Part shown: positions 51,013 to 59,595 of the stretch, piece after piece
How positions within the stretch are numbered: the first letter of the stretch is position 1
Layout: each line of letters opens with the position of its first letter
Assembly (NCBI GenBank): GCA_964473245.1
Contig: CAYYOL010000006.1
Span: forward strand, 5,679 to 69,678
DNA: 64,000 bases
Direction: 5' to 3'
Source of the DNA: CAYZJV01 sp964473245
GTDB lineage: Bacteria; Spirochaetota; Spirochaetia; Sphaerochaetales; Sphaerochaetaceae
Made by a program: the position numbers and the translations under genes
Notes under the pieces: model-generated
Told to the model about the DNA's origin: nothing
Database searches by the model: none
Seen by the model: only the letters and a program-made list of their open reading frames with translations

Positions 51013-51762
51013 ATGGAACTGAATACCAGAATATTCGAAGTATTTGCAGATGAAGCGGATCGATCGGTTATCGGGGAAATTCATATTGGACTTGGCTACA
51101 CTGCCGTACTATTACAAGATGGTCGCTGTGGTATCTGTGCCACACTCTGCGATCGTTCGCATGCGCTTATGGTGAACAAGGACTCAAACGACTACGAAGG
51201 ACGCTCTGCGCTTCAACTTTTGAGACATGTTCGAGGAGAAGATGCTCATTTGAGCAGGGTGATGGCGATAGCGTTGGTGAACGCACTCAATCAGCCGTTC
51301 GCCAATTCCCTTCCGGAGACACCACAGGATTGGCATCGAGACTTGGGGTTGCCCGAAGATGCATCGATCGCCATGGTGGGACATTTTTCGCCTGTCTTCG
51401 AACGATTCGAAGAGACCGGATTCACTGTAAAGACACTCGATCTGGGTTGGGATATGGGGAACCCTGAGGAGTTCTATCCCTGGGCGACTTCGGAGGCCGA
51501 CGCGTTGGTGATCACTGGAACCAGTCTGGTGAACAACACACTGGAATCCATCTTAGATCGATTCAGGGGAAAGGATATTCCGATACTCCTCCTCGGACCC
51601 TCCACTGTGTTGCACCCGGAGGTCTACACCGATTTACCAATCCGCTATATCGCCGGCTCGGTGGTGATTGTCACGAAGGACATACTGAAGGCGGTTCGTA
51701 ATGGGCGCGGTAGTCTCGATGTCCATCATCAGGCAAAAAAGGTGTATCTTCCGCTCGGTTGA
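51013..51762 (+). CDS. DUF364/DUF4213 family protein (putative metal-chelation domain)
   Basis: A 249-residue cytosolic protein. It has an N-terminal enolase-N-like DUF4213 domain (about 1-100, with GLGYTAVLL) and a C-terminal Rossmann-like DUF364 domain (about 115-245, with AMVGHFSPVFERFEETG, VITGTSLVNNTLESIL and LLGPSTVLHPEVY). The family has been described as a putative heavy-metal chelating domain by structural analogy only; the true role is unknown. Its GGGGGT ribosome site precedes the ATG. The stop codon directly abuts the stop of the alcohol dehydrogenase gene on the other strand, with no bases between. Confidence 0.87.
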   Translation: MELNTRIFEVFADEADRSVIGEIHIGLGYTAVLLQDGRCGICATLCDRSHALMVNKDSNDYEGRSALQLLRHVRGEDAHLSRVMAIALVNALNQPFANSLPETPQDWHRDLGLPEDASIAMVGHFSPVFERFEETGFTVKTLDLGWDMGNPEEFYPWATSEADALVITGTSLVNNTLESILDRFRGKDIPILLLGPSTVLHPEVYTDLPIRYIAGSVVIVTKDILKAVRNGRGSLDVHHQAKKVYLPLG

Positions 51763-52938
51763 TCAGTACAGTGCGTGAAGGATCGAAACAACCTCTTCAG
51801 ACTCCAGCATGACAGGAGAGTTTCTTGAAGGGTTCTTCGCTCCGATTCGAGTGAGTTCGTCCTTCGTAAACCCATAGGTGTGCAACCGTGGGAGGTCTGC
51901 CAGCTCCACGATATGGGCGATATGGTCGATTACGCCCTGTGGTCCGTCGACATTCCAGTAGTAGGCGATCCCATCCAATTTCTCAAGAAACTTTGCCGAG
52001 GCTCCATTTCGACTGGAGGCTCGTGCGACCATTGCACGGTGCACTGGAGCAATCAGAGAGCCACATATGACGCCGTGCGGAGCATCGTGCAAGCCTCCCA
52101 GTGGACCGGCAAGTCCGTGCACATAACCGAGACCGGCGTTCGCTATCGCTACACCGGAGATATATGCTGCATAAGCCATATCTGCTCGGAGGTCCACCTG
52201 ATCCAACTCCCCTGCCAGGAGTCTCGGTAGAGCTACGCCTGCGGTGCCGATTGCTTCGAGTGCGAGGGAATCGATAAAGGGATTCGCCTTCACCGACACA
52301 TAGGCCTCTAACAGTTGGGTAAGCGCATCTAGCCCCGATGCGGCAGTCACCGCACGTGGTACAGCCAAAGCAAGGTCCGGGTCAATGATCACGAGATCCG
52401 GTATGTACAAGTCGTGTCGAAGGGATTTCTTGAATCCCTCGGGGCCAACCTCTGCTATAACAGCGTTCTTGGTAGCCTCGCTTCCTGTTCCGGCTGTTGT
52501 CGGCACAGCAATCAGTGGCAATCTCCCTGCAGGAGCTTCTCGGTCTCCAACCCCTTCGAGGTATCGCTTCACAGAGATGAAGGTACCCTGTGTATCGATC
52601 TCCTTCGCCATGACAGCCACTGCTTTCGCAGTATCGAGTACACTACCGCCACCGATACCGATCACAGCATCGCACCGCAGTTCGGCAGATCGACGCGCAA
52701 GAGCATCCACAGAAGATACAGAGGGTTCACCCGAGACCTGAGCAATGTGCACTTCGATAGCAGATGCGGTGCAGGTTTCAACGAAATTGGTCACTTGTGC
52801 CATACGAAAGCTACTTGAACTCACTATGAGATGGACTCGCTCATACCCTGCACGAAGCACATGGTCACCTAGGGTTGAGAAAGTACCCGATCCAAAGGTG
52901 AGCTTCCCCGTTGCTGCAATGGAAAATGGTGCAATCAC
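51763..52938 (-). CDS. Iron-containing alcohol dehydrogenase family protein
   Basis: A 391-residue group III (iron-type) dehydrogenase. It has the NAD-binding GIGGGSVLDTAKAVAV, the PTTAGTGSEATKNAVI region, and the metal ligands: Asp in SGLDALTQLLEAY and the His set in YVHGLAGPLGGLHDAPHG. It probably reduces an aldehyde to an alcohol in fermentation, but substrates in this family range widely (butanol, 1,3-propanediol, lactaldehyde, phosphonates). The ATG overlaps the YhbY gene stop by four bases (ATGA), so it is in an operon with an RNA-binding protein, an unusual pairing without obvious functional meaning. Confidence 0.93.
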   Translation of the reverse strand: MIAPFSIAATGKLTFGSGTFSTLGDHVLRAGYERVHLIVSSSSFRMAQVTNFVETCTASAIEVHIAQVSGEPSVSSVDALARRSAELRCDAVIGIGGGSVLDTAKAVAVMAKEIDTQGTFISVKRYLEGVGDREAPAGRLPLIAVPTTAGTGSEATKNAVIAEVGPEGFKKSLRHDLYIPDLVIIDPDLALAVPRAVTAASGLDALTQLLEAYVSVKANPFIDSLALEAIGTAGVALPRLLAGELDQVDLRADMAYAAYISGVAIANAGLGYVHGLAGPLGGLHDAPHGVICGSLIAPVHRAMVARASSRNGASAKFLEKLDGIAYYWNVDGPQGVIDHIAHIVELADLPRLHTYGFTKDELTRIGAKNPSRNSPVMLESEEVVSILHALY

Positions 52939-53249
52939 GGCTCTCTCCTCGTTACCGAGCTAGGTATGTGGATGACCTGTTTCGCTGTATCCTCGTTCTG
53001 TCTGAACAGAATGGCGACATGCCCCACCAACGAGACAACTTCAGCTCCTACCGAGGCAGCGAGGTTCTCGGCGATCGGCCGTCGCTCATCCTGATGGTCC
53101 TGGAAACGGACCTTCACCAGCTCGTGAGCAGTCAATGCTTCATCCAAAGCATGAGAGACGCGTTCGTCGCCTCCCTGCTTTCCGACCATGACCACCGGCT
53201 TGAGCTCGTGAGCCCGCTTCCGTAAAAAATTTCGCGTTGCGCTATTCAT
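52935..53249 (-). CDS. yhbY: YhbY/CRM-domain RNA-binding protein
   Basis: A 104-residue single CRM-domain protein that associates with pre-50S ribosomal particles in E. coli. The family features are the N-terminal RNFLRKRAHELKPVVMVGKQG, with the GKxG loop, and LVKVRFQD near the middle. It lies 10 bases downstream of the acyl-CoA synthetase gene and overlaps the alcohol dehydrogenase gene by four bases. Confidence 0.93.
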   Translation of the reverse strand: MNSATRNFLRKRAHELKPVVMVGKQGGDERVSHALDEALTAHELVKVRFQDHQDERRPIAENLAASVGAEVVSLVGHVAILFRQNEDTAKQVIHIPSSVTRREP

Positions 53250-53259
53250 ACTTCAGATA

Positions 53260-55014
53260 CTAACGATCCTTGTAGACTTCGGCAACTACATGACGCTTGA
53301 TTTTCTTCGTACTGGTCATCTCCAACGGTTCATCGGCAATGGTAAGCCGGGTGATGCGCTTGTAGGGCAACATCTCCTTGTTCACCTTGTCCACCACCTC
53401 TTGCATATGAGCAAGTGTCTGTTTCCGTCGCTCTTCTGCGTCGGGATAGTTCTTGGTCATCTCATCGACATACTTCTCTGTGGGGTGGATGATTGCCCGA
53501 ATTCCCTCGCTCTTGTTCTTCTTGTCCACAAGATAACCGAGTACGCAGATCTGATCGATCTCATCGTAGAGCTGGAACATATCCTCGATCTCCTCGGGGA
53601 ATACATTCTTTCCACCTTCGGTGACGATCAGAGATTTCTTTCTTCCCGTGAGATAGACATACCGATTAGCATCGATGTATCCAGCATCTCCGGTATGGAG
53701 CCATCCATCTTTATCGAGTACCTCATCGGTAGCCTTCTGGTTCTTGTAGTACCCTCGCATAACCATGGGGCCCTTGACTAGGATCTCTCCGATCTTCCGT
53801 GCATCGGGATCGAGAATCTTCATCTCGGTACGGGGGAGAATCTTACCTACAGAATTCTCATTGAATGCGTAGACTGGATTCAGGGTAATGATCGGACTAG
53901 TTTCGGTAAGACCATACCCCTGAACGAAATCGATACCAAGTTGATTGAACATCTTGAATGTCGATGACGGCAGCGGGCCTCCTCCGCTTATGCAGATTCT
54001 GATATGGTCCATGGAGAGCTTCGCAAGAATACCATTGAACATCTTGTGTCCAGGATTCACCTTGAACACCTTCTTGATCAGACCACTGACACTCATGAGG
54101 AATCGAATGATGCCATAGACGACGACACCCTTCTCTCGAATTCCATTCATGAGACCTTTGAGCATCTTATTGAAGAGCATGGGCACGGCGAGGAACATGG
54201 TGACCTTCCCTTCCTTGAGCTCCTTGAGGATCTGAGAGACGATGAGCTTCTTGCCGAAGACGATCTCAGCTCCTACAGAAATGGCTTCAATGAATACTGC
54301 CAGCATGGTGTATGAGTGGTGTATGGGAAGCAGGGCATAGAATACATCGGTCGGATAGAGCGTCATGTAGGATTGTGCAAGATAACAGTCCGAGACCAGA
54401 TTCGAGTGGGTGAGCATAACACCCTTCGGGTTACCGGTCGTCCCACTGGTGAAGAGGATTGCAGCGAGGTCCTCCTCCTTCACTTCATGCCGCTGTTGTC
54501 GTTTCGCAGCCTTCTTGTCAAAGATGTAATCGGGATGCTTAGGCTCCAAAGAGATCTTATGTTCTATGCCGACCTCCCCTTTTGCGTCGATTGCATCGAT
54601 CCGTTCTGCATCGACAAAGAGGTGCTTCACACCGGCGAAGCCCATAAGGAAGTCAATTTCTTTGTCAGTCAACTGATAATCGAGAGGAACAACTACAGCT
54701 CCGGCGTAGAGTACCGCAAGGTAGGCAATGGCCCACTCAGGACTGTTCTTCCCAGTCACAGCAACTTTCGATTCGGGTCCGACACCCTGTTCGACTAGGT
54801 AATCGGCTACCTGAAGCACCTTCTCAAGGGCCTCGGCATAGGTGAGGGTAAGCTCAGTGGGTGCAAATGCGGTAAAACACCGATTATTCGGGTACCGTTT
54901 GCAGGTGATAGAGAACATTTGGGGAATCGTGGGCCATTCGCCCTGGAACTCAGTCCCCTTGAATTCTTGAAGGAAATCCCAAGGATTACCTCCTCGCTTT
55001 TTAGCATCCGCCAT
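53260..55014 (-). CDS. AMP-forming acyl-CoA synthetase family protein (second copy)
   Basis: A 584-residue ANL-superfamily ligase of the long-chain fatty acid-CoA ligase kind. The P-loop is FTSGTTGNPKGVMLT, the A5 motif GYGLTETSPIITL and the hinge WLHTGDAGYIDANRYVYLTGRKKSLI, with the C-terminal STKKIKRHVV lysine. It is clearly related to, but distinct from, the enzyme at 38546-40276. A hydrophobic stretch around residues 295-315 (VVVYGIIRFLMSVSGLI) may mediate membrane association. GGAGG lies six bases before the ATG, with a promoter about 60 bases further upstream. Confidence 0.9.
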   Translation of the reverse strand: MADAKKRGGNPWDFLQEFKGTEFQGEWPTIPQMFSITCKRYPNNRCFTAFAPTELTLTYAEALEKVLQVADYLVEQGVGPESKVAVTGKNSPEWAIAYLAVLYAGAVVVPLDYQLTDKEIDFLMGFAGVKHLFVDAERIDAIDAKGEVGIEHKISLEPKHPDYIFDKKAAKRQQRHEVKEEDLAAILFTSGTTGNPKGVMLTHSNLVSDCYLAQSYMTLYPTDVFYALLPIHHSYTMLAVFIEAISVGAEIVFGKKLIVSQILKELKEGKVTMFLAVPMLFNKMLKGLMNGIREKGVVVYGIIRFLMSVSGLIKKVFKVNPGHKMFNGILAKLSMDHIRICISGGGPLPSSTFKMFNQLGIDFVQGYGLTETSPIITLNPVYAFNENSVGKILPRTEMKILDPDARKIGEILVKGPMVMRGYYKNQKATDEVLDKDGWLHTGDAGYIDANRYVYLTGRKKSLIVTEGGKNVFPEEIEDMFQLYDEIDQICVLGYLVDKKNKSEGIRAIIHPTEKYVDEMTKNYPDAEERRKQTLAHMQEVVDKVNKEMLPYKRITRLTIADEPLEMTSTKKIKRHVVAEVYKDR

Positions 55015-55073
55015 AGTCTACCTCCATATTCATCCATCCTCGGTATATGAGCTGAGAATAGAGTCTTATTTCC

Positions 55074-55102
55074 ATCATAAATCCTTGTCTCTCTAAAAAC
55101 AA
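55074..55102 (-). promoter_or_regulatory. Promoter of the second acyl-CoA synthetase operon
   Basis: Minus strand: -35 TTGTTT at 55097-55102, 17-base spacer, -10 TATGAT at 55074-55079. Confidence 0.5.
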
Positions 55103-55159
55103 GCCTTTATGTCTACAAAGTGTCGCTAATCGTCAACCTGTAATATACAGGAAACCACG

Positions 55160-55247
55160 TCCTATCGGAACATCTGAGGTAAATCGATGGGCAAACCGAG
55201 GACGGCAAAGACGCGCAACCTACGGAGTTGTTGCTGTTCGGAAGGAG
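55160..55247 (+). promoter_or_regulatory. Candidate structured 5' RNA upstream of folC
   Basis: A possible cis-regulatory RNA. An outer helix can form between 55160-55172 (TCCTATCGGAACA) and 55235-55246 (TGTTCGGAAGGA), with one bulge and one mismatch, hiding the GGAAGGAG purine run. Inside are GGGCAAACC and GGCAAAG, separated by a CCG/CGG mini-hairpin, and a GCAAC/GTTGC stem. The two GCAAA blocks recall cyclic-di-GMP-I (GEMM) aptamers, but the tetraloop hairpin and the exact GACGCAAAGC do not match, so I do not assign it. The purine run is 42 bases from the folC ATG, too far for a simple ribosome site. A perfect CCTGTA/TACAGG hairpin lies just upstream (about 55138-55152). Confidence 0.35.
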
Positions 55248-55289
55248 AAGTACGTTGACCAATTATGTGCCCTGCATTACAGTTACCGC

Positions 55290-56672
55290 ATGCAATTCAG
55301 TGACTTCGATCAGTTCTGCACCTATATGGAATCGTTTGCCAACCTCGAGAAGAAACAGAGTGGGTACACCGTACGCATGTATCGCCTCGATCGCATGCGT
55401 GCCATCCTCGATCATATTGGGAATCCTGAACGTGATTTCCGTTCGATACATGTCGCCGGTTCAAAGGGAAAGGGCTCTACAGCAAGTTTCCTCGCAAAGG
55501 GACTCTGTGCCATCGGTCACAAGACCGGGCTCTACACATCACCTCATCTCACCGACTATCGGGAGCGGTTCACCATCAGTGGGCAATTCTTCCCTGAAGC
55601 GCAACTGGTTCAGGCAGCGAATCTCCTTGTTTCACGCCTGGAGGGTTTTCGCTTCGAAGATGAATGGGGTACCACCGAGCCGACGGCTTTCGAGTTGTAT
55701 ACCTCCTATGCATTTCTCCTGTTCTCTCAGACCGGGTGTGCATGGGCGGTGATCGAGACTGGACTGGGTGGCAGACTCGATGCCACGAACACCATTGTTC
55801 CGGAAGCCGCGGTGATCACCCCGATAGAGCTGGAACATACTGCGATCCTCGGTAATACGATATCCTTGATAGCCGAGGAGAAGGCCAAGATCATCAAACC
55901 TGGCGTCCCTGTCTTCATAAGCAGACAGCGAGATGATGCGAGAGCTATATTCACCTCAGAAGCTGAAAGACAGCACTCCAGACTCTATGATCTTGAAGCC
56001 GAGGTCGAAGCATTGGCAACACGGACAGAGATCGACGGTGAACAGGTAAGCATTGACTGGACTCGAGGAGAACAGACGAGATTGACCCTCTCCATGCGAG
56101 GAGAAGTGCAGGCAGAGAACTGTGCACTGGCTCTACTGGTACTGAGAAAACTGCATCTCTACGAACCACAGGTAACCGAACGAGCGTTGGAAGAGGCGCG
56201 CCTCCCGGGCAGAATGGAGTTCTTGGGGGATGCCCCGCCATTGGTCATAGATGGCGCTCACACAGTGGAGAGCCTCAGACACCTACTGAATTCCTTCAGG
56301 CAACTGTTCGGCAACTCAGGAAACACGGTGATATACGGTGTACTGGAAGACAAAGACCACCTACACATGACGCAACTTTTGCTCCCGTTGTTCGACCGTA
56401 TCATTGTGAGCAGACCTGGGACATTCAAGCGAAGTAACCCGAAAGCCCTATTTCAGCTTCTCCAGGATGAGGTTGGAGAACTACGCAATCCGCCGAGGCT
56501 CCTCCTCGAGGAGAATGCAGATAAAGCTCTTCAACTCGCATTGGAAACCACAGAGAAAGACAAAGCGATTCTCTGTACGGGGTCGTTTTATCTCTGTGGC
56601 GAGATAACACGTGCATTCCGTACCCTCCGCTCCTTGGAAGAGGACCCATTGGAGGTAGCTACATGTCCTTGA
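55290..56672 (+). CDS. folC: Folylpolyglutamate synthase / dihydrofolate synthase
   Basis: Mur-ligase-fold enzyme that adds glutamate to dihydropteroate and folates. The 460-residue protein has the P-loop GSKGKGST (57-64), the folate/omega-loop region GLYTSPHLTDYRERF, the EVGLGGRLDATN equivalent (ETGLGGRLDATN), ITPIELEHTAILG, and VIDGAHT. There is no ribosome site close to the ATG at 55290, and the frame is open upstream for more than 70 codons without an ATG, GTG or TTG, so the exact start is unclear. It overlaps the next gene by 10 bases. Translation may depend on the structured region upstream. Confidence 0.93.
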   Translation: MQFSDFDQFCTYMESFANLEKKQSGYTVRMYRLDRMRAILDHIGNPERDFRSIHVAGSKGKGSTASFLAKGLCAIGHKTGLYTSPHLTDYRERFTISGQFFPEAQLVQAANLLVSRLEGFRFEDEWGTTEPTAFELYTSYAFLLFSQTGCAWAVIETGLGGRLDATNTIVPEAAVITPIELEHTAILGNTISLIAEEKAKIIKPGVPVFISRQRDDARAIFTSEAERQHSRLYDLEAEVEALATRTEIDGEQVSIDWTRGEQTRLTLSMRGEVQAENCALALLVLRKLHLYEPQVTERALEEARLPGRMEFLGDAPPLVIDGAHTVESLRHLLNSFRQLFGNSGNTVIYGVLEDKDHLHMTQLLLPLFDRIIVSRPGTFKRSNPKALFQLLQDEVGELRNPPRLLLEENADKALQLALETTEKDKAILCTGSFYLCGEITRAFRTLRSLEEDPLEVATCP

Positions 56673-58168
56673 ACTGGCGGGAAATCGCGCTCATACTCAG
56701 CGAACTGCCACTTGAAGGAAGTCTCATACAGCGGGTGCATCAGATCGGATTCAATGCGCTTGTTTTTGAGTTGCATCACAGTTCTACGGGGTTCTGGCAA
56801 CTGTATGTCGAGGTGGGAACACCGAAATCACGAATACATCGGCTCAGCGGTCCTCCCGGTCTTTACCGAAAACAAAAGACTCGAAAACTGCAGCGTTTCA
56901 TTCAATTCATCAGAGCCCATGTAGAGGGTGGACGTATCTTGCAGGTGACACAGCCAGCACCGGACCGGCTGATCTTGTGGCAGGTTCGTCATGCAGGAGA
57001 GACGGTGTATATGGTATTTCGGTTCTTCAGTGGTCCCGGAGCCAATGTAATGGTCTGTGATGACCAGATGATCATCCAGGAGCTCCTTTTCAGACGCCCA
57101 AAACGGAACGAGATCAAAGGAGAGCCGATCCAACTCCCCACTGCAACTGGCAATGCCGACGATCGATCATTTCCTGTCCGACCCTACCCTACCCAGGACA
57201 TTGACTTCAATGCATATATCGAACAGGCATACCGGGGAACGGAGAATTCCGAGGAGGAGGACCTCGTAGCTCAAGTGGAATCCCTGAGAGACAAACAGCT
57301 CAGTGCACTGGAAGCTCGACTACAGCAGGCTCGATATAAAGTAGAAAAGAGTGCCGATTACGAATCGTACAAGACCAGCGGCGATCTCCTTTCGGCGTCG
57401 GCACACCGAGTGGTACCGGGAGAGACCTGGGTCACTGTTCCAGACTTCTGTAGTGAAGATGACACTGCAACAGCCACGATAGCACTCGACCCTTCGCTCT
57501 CTCCCGGTGAGAATATTGCCAACTACTATAGAAAATACCAGAAGGGAAAAGCTGGATGGGAACATGCACTGCAGGAACTGAACGACCTGGAACACGTACT
57601 GCAAAAGACGCGAAAGTATTTCGAACAGTTGCTCGAACCCGCCGAGGGATTGGATGCACCGGATAGCGAGAAGCTTTGTCACGTGCTCGCTGGTCAAGAG
57701 CGTGATCACCAGGATAAGCGTCCCGATCCGTACGCGCAGGCTCCAGGACTCCGGTTCACCTCATCGCTCTTCACTATACTCGTAGGGAGAAATGCGAAGG
57801 AGAACGACATGCTGCTGCGTAGATGGGCGAAGGGCAATGATTGGTGGCTTCATACACGAGATGTTCCTGGCGGATATGTGATAATCAAATCGATTGCAGG
57901 AAAAAGCATACCACTTGAAACGATCCTCGATGCAGGGAATCTTGCACTCCTCTTCTCGAAAGCGAAGGAGGCAGGAAAGGCCGATCTCTACTACACGCAG
58001 GTAAAACACCTGAAGAGACCAAAGGGAGGGAAGCAGGGATTGGTGCTTCCCACCCAGGAGAAGAACCTGACTATCCAGCTCGACCATGAGCGGGTACAGC
58101 GACTTTTCGCCACGACAGATTCAGAAGGAGCAGAACCATGGACGACATCCGTGTTGCAGAAATCGTAG
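56663..58168 (+). CDS. RqcH/NFACT-family protein (ribosome-associated quality control; fibronectin-binding-type)
   Basis: Homologue of RqcH/Rqc2. In the family it binds stalled 60S/50S-peptidyl-tRNA complexes and adds alanine tails. The 501-residue protein has an NFACT-N domain (about 5-175) with the DR pair (D101, R102) needed for tRNA binding, and NVMVCDD in the usual N-x-x-L-x-D place. Coiled-coil segments lie at about 205-240 and 285-330. The NFACT-R domain (about 365-470) has VGRNAKENDMLLRRWAKGNDWWLHTRDVPGGYVII. GGAGG precedes the ATG by seven bases. It overlaps folC by 10 bases and the next gene by 31. Confidence 0.92.
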   Translation: MSLNWREIALILSELPLEGSLIQRVHQIGFNALVFELHHSSTGFWQLYVEVGTPKSRIHRLSGPPGLYRKQKTRKLQRFIQFIRAHVEGGRILQVTQPAPDRLILWQVRHAGETVYMVFRFFSGPGANVMVCDDQMIIQELLFRRPKRNEIKGEPIQLPTATGNADDRSFPVRPYPTQDIDFNAYIEQAYRGTENSEEEDLVAQVESLRDKQLSALEARLQQARYKVEKSADYESYKTSGDLLSASAHRVVPGETWVTVPDFCSEDDTATATIALDPSLSPGENIANYYRKYQKGKAGWEHALQELNDLEHVLQKTRKYFEQLLEPAEGLDAPDSEKLCHVLAGQERDHQDKRPDPYAQAPGLRFTSSLFTILVGRNAKENDMLLRRWAKGNDWWLHTRDVPGGYVIIKSIAGKSIPLETILDAGNLALLFSKAKEAGKADLYYTQVKHLKRPKGGKQGLVLPTQEKNLTIQLDHERVQRLFATTDSEGAEPWTTSVLQKS

Positions 58169-59595
58169 TACAGGAGCGCCGGATGAGTGCGATTCGGATT
58201 GGAGAGGCTTCCGGAGATCTCCCAAAGCATCTCATGACCGGAGAGAAAGCATGCGGTTATCTGGTGCGAAATGGACACCTGGAGCCATGGTACTGGGAGA
58301 ACATGCGCGAAACCGATGGAGATCGGTACATCTACTACCCCCCATTGCCGCTCGTTGCATTCTCCGAATTGTTTCAGTCCCTTCGAGGTGAAGCACTTGT
58401 CCGCCTCCGTGAGCTGGCTCGGGCAATTCAGAAACTCCCTCCCCGCTTTATGAGTCCGACCAACGGTACTATTGAGACTTGGAGAATATTCTTTCTTCCT
58501 GAAACGGATGGTTTCCTCTTTCTTCCGACCGAACTATCCCATATCATCCTCTATTCGGCATCGGAACAAACGAGGTTCCTCCACATCGCACGATACATGA
58601 GACCGAATATGGAGTTGCCGTTTGGATTGTGCCACCAATTCACACAGTTTCTTTATCAGGCAGCTGCCGGTTTCGCTCCGTATGAGCATGCAGATGTACG
58701 GGAAGATCGATATCGCCACGTACCGCTGGGCATCGGGTTCTCAGGACTCTCGCCCGACTTCGCTCAGTGGATAGACGATACGCTTGCCATGCCGAGTACA
58801 ACACAACGAGAAATGGTCTCGGCAGCCTATAGTGCTGAGGAGAATCTCACCTGGTGGCTACAGGAGACCGAACGATTCACCTGGGAGATACCGCATGGAA
58901 TCCAGTCGTTGGACGAACTCGAACAATCGAACACGGGTGTAGCGGCGTTCCGAGAACGTCAACGCAGTCGCGCCAGCAAGAAGCGGTTTCTCAGAAAACG
59001 GGGAGCCTTGATCGCCTCCATCGCACTGGTTGGCATACTGGTGTTCTCGATCCTCGGCAGCTTGGTGTTCCGATCGCTGCAGGCACCGTACACCGCTGGT
59101 ATGGAACCGGTAGCCGTGATTGAGGAGTTCTTTACTGCGCAAAATGAGCTCGATCTGGAGAAAATGGGGGCAAGTCTCGCTCGTGGGGCTAAGAATCCAT
59201 ATGAAATGGAGGTCTCCGGTCTTTTCGTTAATGCACGAATACGACAGGCGTACGAAGGGATTGAGTCGGTGATCCGTGCAGACAGATGGATCGATGAAGG
59301 ACAACCTCCAATACCTGCGTCGTCTGTGGTCTACGGTGTCACCGATGTTATGGTTCAACCGCTCGGATCTGGACGCTATCGAACAACATACCGAGCCTAC
59401 TACCCTGTAGATTCGGAGTTAGAGATATCGGAGACTGTACCTATTGCAGTTGTTCAGCGCACTACCGAATTCACGCTCAGCGACGAGAGAGGATATTGGC
59501 AGATCGTATCCATCGAACCTCAGATCACAGAACCGATCGAAGTCATCACAGTGGAAACCTACCGCCATTCAACTGATAGGTTTGGCGATGAGTGA
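58138..59595 (+). CDS. Unknown membrane protein, possible degenerate protein-kinase-like domain
   Basis: A 485-residue protein without a clear family. The cytoplasmic N-terminal 280 residues contain a stretch (167-220) that reads like a kinase C-lobe: QFTQFLYQAAAGFAPYEH, then VPLGIGFSGLSPDFAQWIDDTL, compared with the usual L-x-x-L-Y-E-L-x-x-G-x-x-P-F and P-P-L-x-x-x-x-P. No HRD or DFG motif is seen, so it would be a pseudokinase. A basic stretch (272-289) precedes one membrane helix (about 290-311). The outside domain (312-485) begins VIEEFFTAQNELDLEKMG, resembling an NTF2-like fold. AAGGAG precedes the ATG, and the start overlaps the RqcH gene by 31 bases. Its 3' end overlaps miaA tail to tail by 27 bases. 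Confidence 0.7.
   Translation: MDDIRVAEIVVQERRMSAIRIGEASGDLPKHLMTGEKACGYLVRNGHLEPWYWENMRETDGDRYIYYPPLPLVAFSELFQSLRGEALVRLRELARAIQKLPPRFMSPTNGTIETWRIFFLPETDGFLFLPTELSHIILYSASEQTRFLHIARYMRPNMELPFGLCHQFTQFLYQAAAGFAPYEHADVREDRYRHVPLGIGFSGLSPDFAQWIDDTLAMPSTTQREMVSAAYSAEENLTWWLQETERFTWEIPHGIQSLDELEQSNTGVAAFRERQRSRASKKRFLRKRGALIASIALVGILVFSILGSLVFRSLQAPYTAGMEPVAVIEEFFTAQNELDLEKMGASLARGAKNPYEMEVSGLFVNARIRQAYEGIESVIRADRWIDEGQPPIPASSVVYGVTDVMVQPLGSGRYRTTYRAYYPVDSELEISETVPIAVVQRTTEFTLSDERGYWQIVSIEPQITEPIEVITVETYRHSTDRFGDE

Noticed and set aside
55062..55289. N-terminal extension of FolC
   Set aside because: The frame is open for more than 70 codons but contains no ATG, GTG or TTG, and known FolC proteins start at about the 55290 Met.
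55228..55752. 174-codon frame starting near a well-spaced ribosome site upstream of folC
   Set aside because: It runs out of frame through the FolC P-loop region and has no family resemblance; FolC is certain in the other frame.
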